DNA of 34,169 nucleotides from Burkholderiales bacterium (GTDB lineage Bacteria > Pseudomonadota > Gammaproteobacteria > Burkholderiales > Casimicrobiaceae). Made by a program: the position numbers and the translations under genes. How positions within the stretch are numbered: position 1 is the stretch's first letter; each line of letters begins with the position of its first letter. The notes beneath the pieces are model-generated. The model was not told the origin of the DNA and made no database searches. It was given only the letters and a program-made list of their open reading frames with translations. The stretch is taken from NCBI GenBank assembly GCA_025981645.1, contig JAICXH010000022.1:1-34169 (forward strand), read 5' to 3'. Of this stretch, positions 24,425 through 32,570 are shown in pieces.

Positions 24425-24964
24425 CTACTGCGCAACGGCTCCGTTGACCGCCCTTCCCGCCGAGGCGTTCACCGCACGGCTGGTCGAGGCGTCGACTGCA
24501 TGCCCCGCCGCCGCGTTTACGGCACGACCCGTCGAGGCGTCAACCGCACGACCCGTCGAGGCATCAACCGAGCGACCCGTCGAGGCGTCAACCGAGCGAC
24601 CCGTCGAGGCATCGACCGAGCGACCCGTCGAGGCATCGACCGAGCGACCCGTCGAGGCGTCAACCGAGCGACCCGTCGAGGCGTCGGCCGCTCGTCCTGC
24701 CGAAGCATTGGCGGCATTGTCGGTACCCGGCGTCAGCGTACCTGAAGTTTGCCCTCCGTTGCCGGCGAGCCCGCCACCCTGCACGTCCTGAACCGCGCTC
24801 TGCGGTGCCTGATAACGCTGCGCTGGCACGATCGTCCCCGCGGTGTCCTTGCCGCCCGGGGGAATCAGACCCGACGCAAATCCAATGACGACGACCGCGG
24901 CCGCGATACCTCCGCCGATCCACCACTTGCGCTTGCCAGGAAACGTCCGGTTCTGCTCGCTCAT
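24425..24964 (-). CDS. Membrane-anchored octapeptide-repeat protein (alternative internal start)
   Basis: ATG 24964 opens MSEQNRTFPGKRKWWIGGG and is preceded by GGAAGGAAGAG, a good ribosome site 3-10 nt upstream. The 179-residue product would be a short cytoplasmic tail, one membrane helix, then TAGTIVPAQRYQAPQ and a glycine/threonine linker. It ends in eleven octads of the type DASTGRSV. It shares frame and stop with the longer reading from 25330. I consider this separate start more likely than not for the original gene arrangement. The function is unknown. Confidence 0.55.
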   Translation of the reverse strand: MSEQNRTFPGKRKWWIGGGIAAAVVVIGFASGLIPPGGKDTAGTIVPAQRYQAPQSAVQDVQGGGLAGNGGQTSGTLTPGTDNAANASAGRAADASTGRSVDASTGRSVDASTGRSVDASTGRSVDASTGRSVDASTGRAVDASTGRAVNAAAGHAVDASTSRAVNASAGRAVNGAVAQ

Positions 24965-25330
24965 GTTCTCTTCCTTCCTTCTCAGCCACGGTTGAAGTTC
25001 GATGCGGCCTGCCTTTGAACCTTCCCGGCGACGGCCCCGGGTACCTTGCGAACTTAGCCCAATTACTCCGGGGCCAGCGAAAAGTTGGCGGTCATCGACC
25101 GATTCGGCCGGATCTTGCGGAATATTCGCCATCACGGCGGCGACGAGCCCCTCCGGCGGGTAGCCGACCGGCACCCGTCGCAGATCGTCGAACAGGCCCT
25201 GCAGCGAGGCGTACTGCTTCTGCAGCTCCGGCCGCATGGCGAGCTCGCGTTGGAGTTCGGCGGCTTCGGACGGCGTTGCCTCTCCGTCTAGAACCGTGTG
25301 CATCAGGGCGCTGGCGTCGGTTGCGTTCAT
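24425..25330 (-). CDS. Anti-sigma-factor-like protein running on into a membrane helix and octapeptide repeats
   Basis: From ATG 25330, 7 nt after the sigma-factor stop, the frame encodes an anti-sigma-like N-terminal domain (ALMHTVLDGEATPSEAAELQ, then LRRVPVGYPPEGLVAAVMAN). A linker of about 50 residues follows, with atypical codons (CTA, AGT, GTA, ATT), then a membrane helix (WWIGGGIAAAVVVIGFASGL) and a periplasmic repeat region. Cytoplasmic anti-sigma domain, one helix and a periplasmic sensor is the usual ECF anti-sigma layout, so a single 301-residue protein is possible. No CXXC or H-x3-C-x2-C zinc motif is present. The codon use of the linker and a strong internal ribosome site suggest instead two genes joined by an open spacer. 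Confidence 0.65.
   Translation of the reverse strand: MNATDASALMHTVLDGEATPSEAAELQRELAMRPELQKQYASLQGLFDDLRRVPVGYPPEGLVAAVMANIPQDPAESVDDRQLFAGPGVIGLSSQGTRGRRREGSKAGRIELQPWLRRKEENMSEQNRTFPGKRKWWIGGGIAAAVVVIGFASGLIPPGGKDTAGTIVPAQRYQAPQSAVQDVQGGGLAGNGGQTSGTLTPGTDNAANASAGRAADASTGRSVDASTGRSVDASTGRSVDASTGRSVDASTGRSVDASTGRAVDASTGRAVNAAAGHAVDASTSRAVNASAGRAVNGAVAQ
24446..24709. repeat. Eleven tandem 24-bp coding repeats
   Basis: The period is exactly 24 bp (gtcgaggc recurs at 24531, 24555, 24579, 24603, 24627, 24651, 24675). Translated on the minus strand the octads are NASAGRAA, DASTGRSV five times, DASTGRAV twice, NAAAGHAV, DASTSRAV and NASAGRAV. The central copies are nearly identical at DNA level and the edge copies have diverged, as expected of recent expansion by slippage or unequal exchange. 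Confidence 0.95.
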
Positions 25331-25337
25331 GGGCGTC

Positions 25338-25922
25338 CTATCGCAAATCTTCGAGCAGGCTGCGCAGGCGCTGCCGCGCCTCGTACAGCCGCGATTTAAC
25401 CGTCGTTTCGTCCACTTCCAGGATGTCGGCAATCTCCTGGTAGCTGCATTCCGAAAAGTGACGAAGGGTAATCACGGTGCGGTCGATCATCGACATCGTC
25501 ATCACCGCTTGCCTGACCCGCGCGGCGCGCTCGGCCTCGCTGAGCCGGGTCTCCGGGTCCCTTGGCTCAGGTTCCGGAATGTCTCGGTCGTCGTCGAGGG
25601 GATCCTCGTTGCCGCTGCGCCGCAACAAGTTGAGCGACTCGTTGACCGCGATCCGGTAGATCCAGCTGAAGAAGCGGTACTGCGGATCGTAGTCATTGGC
25701 ACGCTCGGCAACCCTAAGAAACACCATTTGCGCGATGTCGCTTGCATCCTCGGCACGGCGCAGGATCCAGAATGCGGCGTTGTAGATCGGGCGCTGGTAC
25801 CGGACTACCAGCTCGGTGAACGCCTCGCGGTCACCTTTCCGGTACCGTTCGATGAGTGCCCGATCGGCCTCGTCATCGACAATTACACGGCGAGCGCCGG
25901 AAAGTTGGTCGGGCGGATTCAT
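25338..25922 (-). CDS. ECF-type RNA polymerase sigma factor (RpoE-like)
   Basis: This 194-residue sigma-70 group 4 factor starts at ATG 25922, which overlaps the stop of the STAS gene (ATGA). Region 2 is clear: EAFTELVVRYQRPIYNAAFW, ASDIAQMVFLRVAERANDY, then RFFSWIYRIAVNESLNLLRR. A short acidic linker (EDPLDDDRDIPEPEPRDPET) leads to region 4: VITLRHFSECSYQEIADILE followed by VDETTVKSRLYEARQRL. There is no extra C-terminal domain. It is followed 7 nt later by an anti-sigma-like gene and preceded by phosphatase/kinase and antagonist genes, so its activity is probably gated by protein partners. Confidence 0.95.
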   Translation of the reverse strand: MNPPDQLSGARRVIVDDEADRALIERYRKGDREAFTELVVRYQRPIYNAAFWILRRAEDASDIAQMVFLRVAERANDYDPQYRFFSWIYRIAVNESLNLLRRSGNEDPLDDDRDIPEPEPRDPETRLSEAERAARVRQAVMTMSMIDRTVITLRHFSECSYQEIADILEVDETTVKSRLYEARQRLRSLLEDLR

Positions 25923-26212
25923 GCCGCCGGGTCGATTTCGAAGAGCTGGTCGAATCCGGAGTAGACGAAGATATCCCGAAGGTGGGGACTGAGGCGCGCC
26001 AGGCGCAGCTTGCCGCCGCTGCCGAGCAGGCGCTTCTGCGTCTTGAGGAGGACGCCGAGGCCAGCGCTCGAAATGTATTCGAGCCTGGCGCAGTCGAGGG
26101 TCGCCGTTCCGGCGACGCCGTCGAGGACGGTCTGCGCGGCCTGCGCCTGCGCGGCATCGAGCCTCCCGGCGACGACGATGACGCCGTCGGGACCCGTTTC
26201 GATTGTCAACAT
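25919..26212 (-). CDS. STAS-domain anti-anti-sigma factor
   Basis: This 97-residue single-domain protein has the SpoIIAA/RsbV fold. The phosphorylation loop reads DCARLEYISSAGLGVLLKTQ, with S48/S49 as the target position, and LFEIDPAA closes the domain. In partner switching the unphosphorylated form binds the HATPase anti-sigma kinase and releases sigma. It sits between the phosphatase-kinase fusion (11 nt upstream) and the sigma factor (4-nt overlap). Confidence 0.92.
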   Translation of the reverse strand: MLTIETGPDGVIVVAGRLDAAQAQAAQTVLDGVAGTATLDCARLEYISSAGLGVLLKTQKRLLGSGGKLRLARLSPHLRDIFVYSGFDQLFEIDPAA

Positions 26213-26223
26213 CTGTTCTCCCC

Positions 26224-27930
26224 CTACTGCTTCCCCGCGAGCCAGACCGCAATGCGGCTCTCCCGCCGTTCCGGATCGTAATCGTAGTCGATCGAGCTTG
26301 CCATACGCCTGATCAGGTGCAGACCGAGTCCACCAGGCACCCGCTCGTCGATCGGCGCGTGGATGTCGACCTCGCGTGAGCTCCGGATGTCGAAGGGGTC
26401 GACGTCACGGTCGACGAGAACGATCCGCACGCCGTCGAGCGATGGCTCGAAGCCAAGTTCCACCGGCATCGCGCTGCCGGTACCGTACTTCACCATGTTG
26501 GTGAACAGCTCCTCGATCACCAGATCGGCCGTCGGGAGGTGGCGGGGATCGATTGCGAGCCGATCGAACGACTCGGCGGTGAAGGCGACCATCTGCGCAA
26601 GTGCATCGAACGTCCGCTCGAACGTACGCCGGATTATGCGGCCTTCGTCACCGGCGGTCGCCGCGGAAGTTCCCTCCCGGCGCACGACGACGGCGGTCAT
26701 ATCATCGTCCTGCGGCGCACTGCCAGCGAACGAGCGGACCGCCGCCAACAGCGCATCGATAATGGCCGCTGCGGGCTCGCCGCCGTGGCTGGCGACCGTC
26801 GCGCACACGCGTTCGTCCCCGAACTGCTCGCCTTCGCCATTCTCGTATTCCGGAATGCCGTCGGATGCGAGCAGCACGATGTCGCCGGGTTCGAGCGCGA
26901 GCGTCATTGCAGGGCGAACCGTGTCGACGGCCATCGCTCCCATCGGAAAGCTGGTCGGCCGGTGTCGCTCCCAGCTACCGGTCGCCGCGCGATAGACGAG
27001 GATCGGCCCCTGCCCTCCGCTGTGGAAGGCAAGTCGATGCGTAGTGGGATCCAATACGCCGACGAACGCGGTGATGAAGCGGTCGGCGGCGAGCGTTTCG
27101 GAGAGCCGGTTGTTGACCTGACGAAATACGGTGTCAAGATCCGCCCCAAGGCGAAACGCCATCCGCAGCATCGCCTGCATCTGCGTGACCGACAGCGCCG
27201 GCGCGATGCCGTGCCCGGTCGCGTCGGCGAGCACGACGAGGAGTCTCTCGCCGACGAGGGCGAGGTCAAACGCGTCGCCGCCGGTGAGCTCGGCCGGAAT
27301 GAAGGTGCCGTGAATGTCGTAACCCGGCACCGAGGGCATCACCGTCGGCAGCGTGCTCATCTGAACGACGCGCGCCATCTCCAGCGCCTGGCGCATCTTC
27401 TCGCCCTCGATGATCGCGTCGGTCATCCGTGCGCGCTGCAGCGCGACCGCGCATTGCGCGGCGAGCGCCGACGCGAGCGCCTCGTCGTAGTCGTCGAAGA
27501 CGCCGTCGGCCCTGTTCAACACCTGCATGACGCCGACCAGCTCGTCGCGATGATCGACGAGCGGCAGGGTCAGCATGCAGCGCGTGTGGTAGCCCGATTC
27601 GCGGTCGACGCGCGAATCAAAGCGCGCATCGGCATAGCAGTCGGGAACGTTGATGATCGCACGCTGGTGCGCGCAGGCACCGACGAGGCCGCGGCCCGAG
27701 GGAACGCGGACCGGAGCGATGCCGGTCGCGACCTCGAGCACCAGCTCGTCAGTGGCGGCGTCGTAGAGCCAGACCGAGCCGCGATCGGCGTGGAGCACCT
27801 GCTTCGCCGCACTGACGACTTCGCCCAGCATCGCGCGCAGGTCGAAAGGCGCGGCGAGCGCACGGGTGACCGAGAGAAGTGCCGCGAGATCGGCGGCGGC
27901 GAGCGCTCGCGGTGGTGCCGGCCCATCCAT
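26224..27930 (-). CDS. GAF-PP2C phosphatase-HATPase fusion (RsbU/RsbW-like in one protein)
   Basis: This 568-residue cytoplasmic regulator starts at ATG 27930 (MDGPAPP); the frame extends upstream only through the neighbouring pseudogene. Residues about 20-180 form a GAF domain (ADRGSVWLYDAATDELVLEV, PLVDHRDELVGVMQVLNRAD). Residues about 205-410 form a SpoIIE/PP2C phosphatase with metal ligands in GGDAFD, ADATGHGIAPAL, ASDGIPEYENG and DDDMTAVVV. Residues about 430-568 form an RsbW-type HATPase with N-box EELFTNMVKYG and GGLGLHLIRRM. It should both phosphorylate and dephosphorylate the adjacent STAS protein, in response to a GAF ligand. Confidence 0.9.
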   Translation of the reverse strand: MDGPAPPRALAAADLAALLSVTRALAAPFDLRAMLGEVVSAAKQVLHADRGSVWLYDAATDELVLEVATGIAPVRVPSGRGLVGACAHQRAIINVPDCYADARFDSRVDRESGYHTRCMLTLPLVDHRDELVGVMQVLNRADGVFDDYDEALASALAAQCAVALQRARMTDAIIEGEKMRQALEMARVVQMSTLPTVMPSVPGYDIHGTFIPAELTGGDAFDLALVGERLLVVLADATGHGIAPALSVTQMQAMLRMAFRLGADLDTVFRQVNNRLSETLAADRFITAFVGVLDPTTHRLAFHSGGQGPILVYRAATGSWERHRPTSFPMGAMAVDTVRPAMTLALEPGDIVLLASDGIPEYENGEGEQFGDERVCATVASHGGEPAAAIIDALLAAVRSFAGSAPQDDDMTAVVVRREGTSAATAGDEGRIIRRTFERTFDALAQMVAFTAESFDRLAIDPRHLPTADLVIEELFTNMVKYGTGSAMPVELGFEPSLDGVRIVLVDRDVDPFDIRSSREVDIHAPIDERVPGGLGLHLIRRMASSIDYDYDPERRESRIAVWLAGKQ

Positions 27931-28008
27931 GGGGGCGCACTGTAGCACCGCGTGGACGACCCGTGCACGTATCATCCGCCTACCTCGCTCAGTGGCCGCG
28001 CCCGAACG

Positions 28009-28147
28009 ATGTCGGACCGCCCGACCGGCACCGTCTCCCTGCTGTTCACCGATATCGAGGGCAGCACGCGGCTCCGGGAGACACACGCTGGCGCGATGCG
28101 CGCGGCGCTGGTCGGTGTCGTCCGCCGGCATCGCCTCCTGCGCGAAG
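28009..28147 (+). pseudogene. Class III adenylate/guanylate cyclase, 5' fragment
   Basis: ATG 28009 opens TGTVSLLFTDIEGSTRLRET, the metal-binding start of the class III cyclase catalytic domain, followed by HAGAMRAALVGVVRRHRLLR. Normal enzymes go on to HGG-x-x-x-K-T-x-GD; here the reading leaves the family after about 46 residues. From there the opposite strand encodes the glucan-synthase fragment. The cyclase 3' part is gone, removed by the same junction that truncates its neighbour. Confidence 0.8.
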
Positions 28148-29146
28148 GCTACGACGAGCCGCGCGACCTCAAGCTCGGAGCACGGGCTCGATGCGGCGAT
28201 CCGCTCGACGGCGTGGCGGCATCGATCGCGCGTGACGAAGTCCATCTGCGCGTAGACGCCGGCGGTGTCGGTTACCAGCACCTGCTCCACCTGACTCACC
28301 GCTTCGATGAAGGCGCGCCAATCGGTCGCCGTGAGGAAGCGCAGACTGCCGATACTGTTGCTGATCGATACCTGGTCGGTAGCCTATCGCTGATTTTCCG
28401 CCTGCACCAGCTGATCGATCGACTGTCCCGCCTCCGACAGCAATTGTTCGATCCAGGTGAGCGGCAGCGCCAGGGTGGCGCCCCGCCCCTGGAGCAGGCG
28501 CGCGAACTCCGCGACGAAGGCGCTGCCGGTCGGGGGCTCCGAGCGTGCCATGTCGGCAATCTCGAGGATGATGCTCTTCGGATCGGCGTCGGCAACGCGC
28601 ATCATCCGCTCGGCCCAGGTGCCGGCAACGCTTCGATCGCTGCGGTCGGCGACGATGCGTGTCGCCGCCCGACGCAGGTTCTCGATCAGCGCGAGGCGCA
28701 GCATGATCGGAATCGCCCAAAGCTCGCCCAGCGTCAACGGCGCGACGCTCTGGTAGGCGGCGATGAATCGCTGCAGCCCCGCGGCATCGATGCGCCCGTC
28801 GCCGTGCGAGACCGCTTCCAGCGCAAGCGAATAGACCCGGGGCAACCCGGCGGACGGACCGCCGCTGAGCTGGGGCAGTTTCTCGCTGTACCGCTTCGGC
28901 AGGTCGTGCGAATGTGCTCGTCGATGATGTAATAGTTGTCGAGCAGCCATTCGGACGCCGGGGTGATGCGCAGTTTCGCCTTGACGGTGGCAACCAGCGC
29001 GGCGCAGGTTCCCGCCAGAATCGCGTCGTTCTCCGCGAGGCGATCTTCTTGAACGATCGCAGCCGGCGTTCCAGGTCCTCGTAGGTGCGCGTGATTCGTT
29101 GCGCGGCGGCGGCCCGCACCCGGATGCTCGCGCGAATCAACACGTG
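28145..29146 (-). pseudogene. Cyclic beta-1,2-glucan synthase (NdvB-like) N-terminal remnant
   Basis: Reading the minus strand from about 29146 gives, in successive frames: RASIRVRAAAAQRITRTYED; then WLLDNYYIIDEHIR; then DLPKRYSEKLPQLSGGPSAG; then LTLGELWAIPIMLRLALIEN. This matches the N-terminal region of the very large GH94/GT84 glucan synthases (normally well over 2000 residues). Two frameshifts are needed: near 29050, and near 28930 at the join of DEHIR and HDLPK. A TAG at about 28384-28386 interrupts the frame, which then resumes with ATDQVSISNSIGSLRF and runs to about 28145. Only around 330 residues of the protein remain. It cannot be functional. Confidence 0.82.
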
Positions 29147-29161
29147 CGGACCTCGCGTCGA

Positions 29162-29881
29162 TCAGCCGGCCGGCGGCAGCAACGCGGACTCGACGACGAC
29201 GTCGACTCCCGCAGCAGGAATGATCGCCCGCGCGGGAATTCGCGCACCCGCTCGCCATTGCGCGACCGCGCCCCGCTTTTCGCGACCGGCGACGAGAAAG
29301 ACGACCTCGCGCGCGTCGCTCAGTCGCCGGGCGCTCAGCGAAACGCGTTGCGGCGGGGCCTTGGGCGCGCCTTGGACCGCCAGCACCGGCGGGGCAGCGA
29401 ACGCATCACCCCAGTCGTGGCCCGGGAAGAGGCTAGCTGTGTGCCCGTCTTCGCCTAGCCCGAGCAGCACCAGATCGAACTCGCCTACCGGGCGTAGGAC
29501 CGCGGCGTAGCGCACGGCCGCTTCATCGGGACCGAGCTCGGCGGGAATCGGATGCCGGTGATGCTCCGCAATGGCGACGTGATCGAGCCACGCATCTCCG
29601 GCCATGCGCGAATTGCGGGCCGGATCGGTCGGCGGCAGGCAACGCTCGTCGCCGAAGTAGATATGCCACGCCGCCCAGTCGGCCGGCGCTGCGCGCAGTT
29701 CCTGGTAGGCCTGGCGCGGCGTGTTGCCGCCCGCGAGGACGAGATGGAACTGTCCGCGCGCATCGAGCGCGCGCTCGGCGGCAGCAAGGATTCGGGCCGT
29801 GGCAACGCGACTCAGTGCATGCCGATCCGACACCGGATGCCAGCGACAGCACTGCCCCGCCGCCTCGAGCGTCACAACCAT
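29162..29881 (-). CDS. pgl: 6-phosphogluconolactonase
   Basis: This cytoplasmic enzyme hydrolyses 6-phosphogluconolactone to 6-phosphogluconate in the oxidative pentose phosphate and Entner-Doudoroff routes. The start is ATG 29881, overlapping the stop (TGA at 29872) of the glucoamylase remnant. The 239-residue length is normal. Family signatures are FHLVLAGGNTPRQAYQEL, WHIYFGDERCLPPTDPARNS and LVLLGLGEDGHTASLFPGH. It is intact although both neighbours are broken, suggesting selection for the gene. With pgi and tal nearby it belongs to a sugar-phosphate cluster. Confidence 0.93.
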   Translation of the reverse strand: MVVTLEAAGQCCRWHPVSDRHALSRVATARILAAAERALDARGQFHLVLAGGNTPRQAYQELRAAPADWAAWHIYFGDERCLPPTDPARNSRMAGDAWLDHVAIAEHHRHPIPAELGPDEAAVRYAAVLRPVGEFDLVLLGLGEDGHTASLFPGHDWGDAFAAPPVLAVQGAPKAPPQRVSLSARRLSDAREVVFLVAGREKRGAVAQWRAGARIPARAIIPAAGVDVVVESALLPPAG

Positions 29882-30215
29882 CCTCCGCTGAAGCCGGCAC
29901 GTTTCAGACCGCTGACGACGTACGGGCAGCCGTGCCGATTGCCCGATTGCGCCGGGTAGGTCGGATTGAACGTTGCCTTGAAGCCGTAGCGGTTGCCGGT
30001 CTTCAAACCCACGTCGTGCACGAAATAGTCGATTGCCGGCAGCACGATCTTCGGGGCGAAGGGGAGCGACGAAACGACGACCCACGGCGCCACCGTCCCG
30101 TCGCTCGCGGTGTCCAGATGTGCGAAAGCTGGTGGGTGAACAGCGGGCCGGCGTAGACGTATTGCTGCCCGTAGTACTTCTTCCATTGGTAGGTGCTCAG
30201 CCAGCCGTCATAGCT
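29872..30215 (-). pseudogene. Glucoamylase-like (glycoamylase domain) remnant
   Basis: The minus strand reads [20 protein letters not shown] and GPLFTHQLSHIW, typical of the bacterial glucoamylase domain found alone or in NdvB-like proteins. It then jumps frame to TASDGTVAPWVVVSSLPFAP and RYGFKATFNPTYP, with the natural end GLKRAGFSGGWL. At least two segments are missing: about 80 codons after HQLSHIW, and a further stretch before CPYVVSGLKRAG. A frameshift lies near 30115. The 5' end is fused to the phosphoglucomutase remnant at about 30215. Confidence 0.78.
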
Positions 30216-30913
30216 CGCCGAAGGGAGCGGATGCAGCGGCTCGCCGAGCGCGCGTACCAGCTCGCTGTAGCGCTCGGAGGGGTCGCGGCCGGTTCGGGCG
30301 GTGATCTCCGCCGACAGCAACGCCGAAACGATGCCGTCCTCGTCGGTCGTCCAGACGCGGCCGTTGCGCCGCAGGAAGCACGCACCGGCACTCTCTTCGC
30401 CGCCAAAGCCGAGCGTGCGTTCGCGCAGGCCTCGATCCATCCGGTTACGTCTTCACCGGCGGGGCCACCGCTGGGCAGGTTGTACTTGAATCCCCCATTG
30501 TCAGGCGGATTGTGCGATGGCGTGACCACGATTCCATCAGCGAGCCCGCTGCTTCGGCCGCGGTTGTAGCGCAGGATCGCGAGCGATACCGCGGGGGTCG
30601 GCGTGTAGTCGTCGTTGTGGGCACCATCACGTCGACACCGTTGGCCGCAAGGACCTCGAGCGCGCTCGCATAGGTGGGTACCGACAGCGCGTGCGTGTCG
30701 ATGCCGAGATAGAGGGGGCCATCGATGCCGTGCCGCGCGCGATAGCGGCAGATCGCCTGCGTGATCGCCAGCAGGTGCCACTCGTTGAACGAGCCGCGGG
30801 ACGTCGACCAGCAGCGCCAGGGGCGCCAGCTTCCCGGCCAGTGGATCGACCGTCATCGCTGCGGCGTTCGCCGGTCCGGCGCGTTCGCCTCGACGCGGGC
30901 CGGCGCCCGTCAC
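30216..30913 (-). pseudogene. pgm: Phosphoglucomutase remnant
   Basis: The start (GTG 30913 overlapping the pgi stop, or ATG 30856) opens [21 protein letters not shown] deletion and frameshift near 30800 lead to [20 protein letters not shown], followed by [20 protein letters not shown]. Another 1-nt shift near 30630 leads to [19 protein letters not shown] and [20 protein letters not shown], the catalytic serine loop. The N-terminal part then joins directly to [16 protein letters not shown] near 30430, skipping roughly 180 residues, and ends in the glucoamylase fragment. The TSGHRG segment is also missing. It is clearly inactive. Confidence 0.85.
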
Positions 30914-32562
30914 GCGCCCTCGCGCCGGCGGCGATAGCGCCGAATCAGCGCGTTGGTCGAACTGTCGTGCGCGAGCGGTGGTTCATCGACGCTCTGCAGT
31001 TCCGGTATCACCCGCTGCGCGAGCGCCTTGCCGAGTTCGACGCCCCATTGGTCGAACGAATCGATGTTCCAGATCACCCCTTGCGTGAACACGCTGTGTT
31101 CGTAGAGTGCGACGAGCGTTCCCAGCGTCGCGGGGGTCAGGCGGTCCGCCAGGATCGTGTTGCTCGGCCGGTTGCCGTCGCAGACCCGGTGCGGCACGAG
31201 CCATTCGGGCGTGCCTTCTGCCCTGACTTCGTCAGCGGTCCTGCCGAAGGCGAGCGCTTCGGTCTGGGCGAACAGGTTGGCCATCAGCAGGTCGTGCTGG
31301 CCGCCGAGCGGATTGAGGCTGCGGCAAAACCCGATGAAATCGCAGGGAACGAGTCGCGTCCCCTGATGCAGCAACTGGAAGAACGAGTGCTGGCCGTTGG
31401 TCCCGCGATCACCCCAGTAGACGGGTGCCGTCTGGCAATCGACGCGCGCGCCATCGCGCGTCACGTGTTTGCCGTTGCTCTCCATCGTCAATTGCTGGAG
31501 ATACGCCGGGAACTTGCGCAGGTACTGGTCGTAAGGGAGGATCGCAGCCGTTTGCGCATCGAAGAAGTTGTTGTACCAGACCGCGAGGAGGCCCATCAGC
31601 ACCGGCAGATTGCGTTCGAACGGCGCCGATCGGAAATGCTGATCCATCGCGCGAAAGCCAGCGAGCATCGCCTGGAACTGCTCCGCACCGATCGAGATCA
31701 TCGTCGATAGGCCGATCGCCGAATCCATCGAATAGCGGCCGCCGACCCAGTCCCAGAAGCCGAAGAGGTTGGCGCGATCGATGCCGAACTTCGACGCCGC
31801 CTCGGCGTTGGTCGAGACGGCAACGAAGTGCCGGGACACGGCGCGCTCGTCGCCAAGCCTTTGCACCACCCACGAGCGCGCCGCGTGAGCGTTGGTGAGC
31901 GTTTCGAGGGTCGTGAAGGTCTTCGACGACACGATGAACAGCGTTTGCGCGGCATCGAGTCCGCGCGTGACTTCAGTGAAATCGGTGCCGTCGACGTTCG
32001 ACACGAAACCGAAGCTCAGCTCGTGCGGGCTGTAGTGGCGCAGTGCTTCGTAAGCCATCACCGGGCCGAGGTCCGAGCCGCCGAGGCCGATGTTGACGAT
32101 GTTGCGAATCGGCTTGCCGGTGTATCCGAGCCAGCCGCCGCTACGAATCCGCGCCGAAAACGCCGCCATTCGGGCCAGCACTGCGTGGACGTCAGGGACA
32201 ACGTTGCGACCGTCGACGATGATTCGTTCATCCGCCGGGGCGCGCAAGGCGACGTGCAGCACCGCCCGTTTCTCGGTGACGTTGATCTTTTCGCCGGCGA
32301 ACATCGCCGTGATGCGCTCGCGCAGGCCGCATTCGCTCGCAAGGCGTACGAGGAGGTCGAGGGTTTCGTCGGTCACCCGGTTCTTGGAGTAGTCGAGCAC
32401 GAGGCCGGCTGCCTCGAGCGTCATCCGATCGCCGCGCGCCGGCTCGTCCGCAAACAGTGTGCGCAGATGCCGCCCGCGTATCGATTCGGCATGCTTCGCC
32501 AGGCCCTGCCAGGCCGGGCATTCGGTCGGCGCGCGCATCGATGGGACCGCAGTGGATTCCAT
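30910..32562 (-). CDS. pgi: Glucose-6-phosphate isomerase
   Basis: This cytoplasmic enzyme interconverts glucose 6-phosphate and fructose 6-phosphate. I chose ATG 32562 (MESTAVPS) with GAGGTG upstream; a GTG at 32574 overlapping the tal stop is an alternative. The 550-residue length is typical. Both family signatures are visible: [20 protein letters not shown] and [18 protein letters not shown]. The substrate-binding segments [19 protein letters not shown] and [15 protein letters not shown] are also present. Its stop overlaps the broken pgm gene. It forms an operon with tal and a HAD hydrolase gene. Confidence 0.97.
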   Translation of the reverse strand: MESTAVPSMRAPTECPAWQGLAKHAESIRGRHLRTLFADEPARGDRMTLEAAGLVLDYSKNRVTDETLDLLVRLASECGLRERITAMFAGEKINVTEKRAVLHVALRAPADERIIVDGRNVVPDVHAVLARMAAFSARIRSGGWLGYTGKPIRNIVNIGLGGSDLGPVMAYEALRHYSPHELSFGFVSNVDGTDFTEVTRGLDAAQTLFIVSSKTFTTLETLTNAHAARSWVVQRLGDERAVSRHFVAVSTNAEAASKFGIDRANLFGFWDWVGGRYSMDSAIGLSTMISIGAEQFQAMLAGFRAMDQHFRSAPFERNLPVLMGLLAVWYNNFFDAQTAAILPYDQYLRKFPAYLQQLTMESNGKHVTRDGARVDCQTAPVYWGDRGTNGQHSFFQLLHQGTRLVPCDFIGFCRSLNPLGGQHDLLMANLFAQTEALAFGRTADEVRAEGTPEWLVPHRVCDGNRPSNTILADRLTPATLGTLVALYEHSVFTQGVIWNIDSFDQWGVELGKALAQRVIPELQSVDEPPLAHDSSTNALIRRYRRRREGA

Positions 32563-32570
32563 GGTGGTCG

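Noticed and set aside
24446-24709. CRISPR-like direct repeats
   Set aside because: The repeats are contiguous 24-bp coding units without spacers, read through in one frame as octapeptides.
27931-28299. N-terminal extension of the GAF-PP2C-HATPase protein to 28299
   Set aside because: The extension is chance in-frame translation of the NdvB remnant and the antisense of the cyclase fragment; MDGPAPP at 27930 is the natural start.
6936-28386. TAG recoded as an amino acid (amber codons in the adaptor and the NdvB remnant)
   Set aside because: TAG is used as the natural stop of several genes here (aprM, the 52-residue protein, the repeat protein), and the NdvB remnant also has frameshifts.
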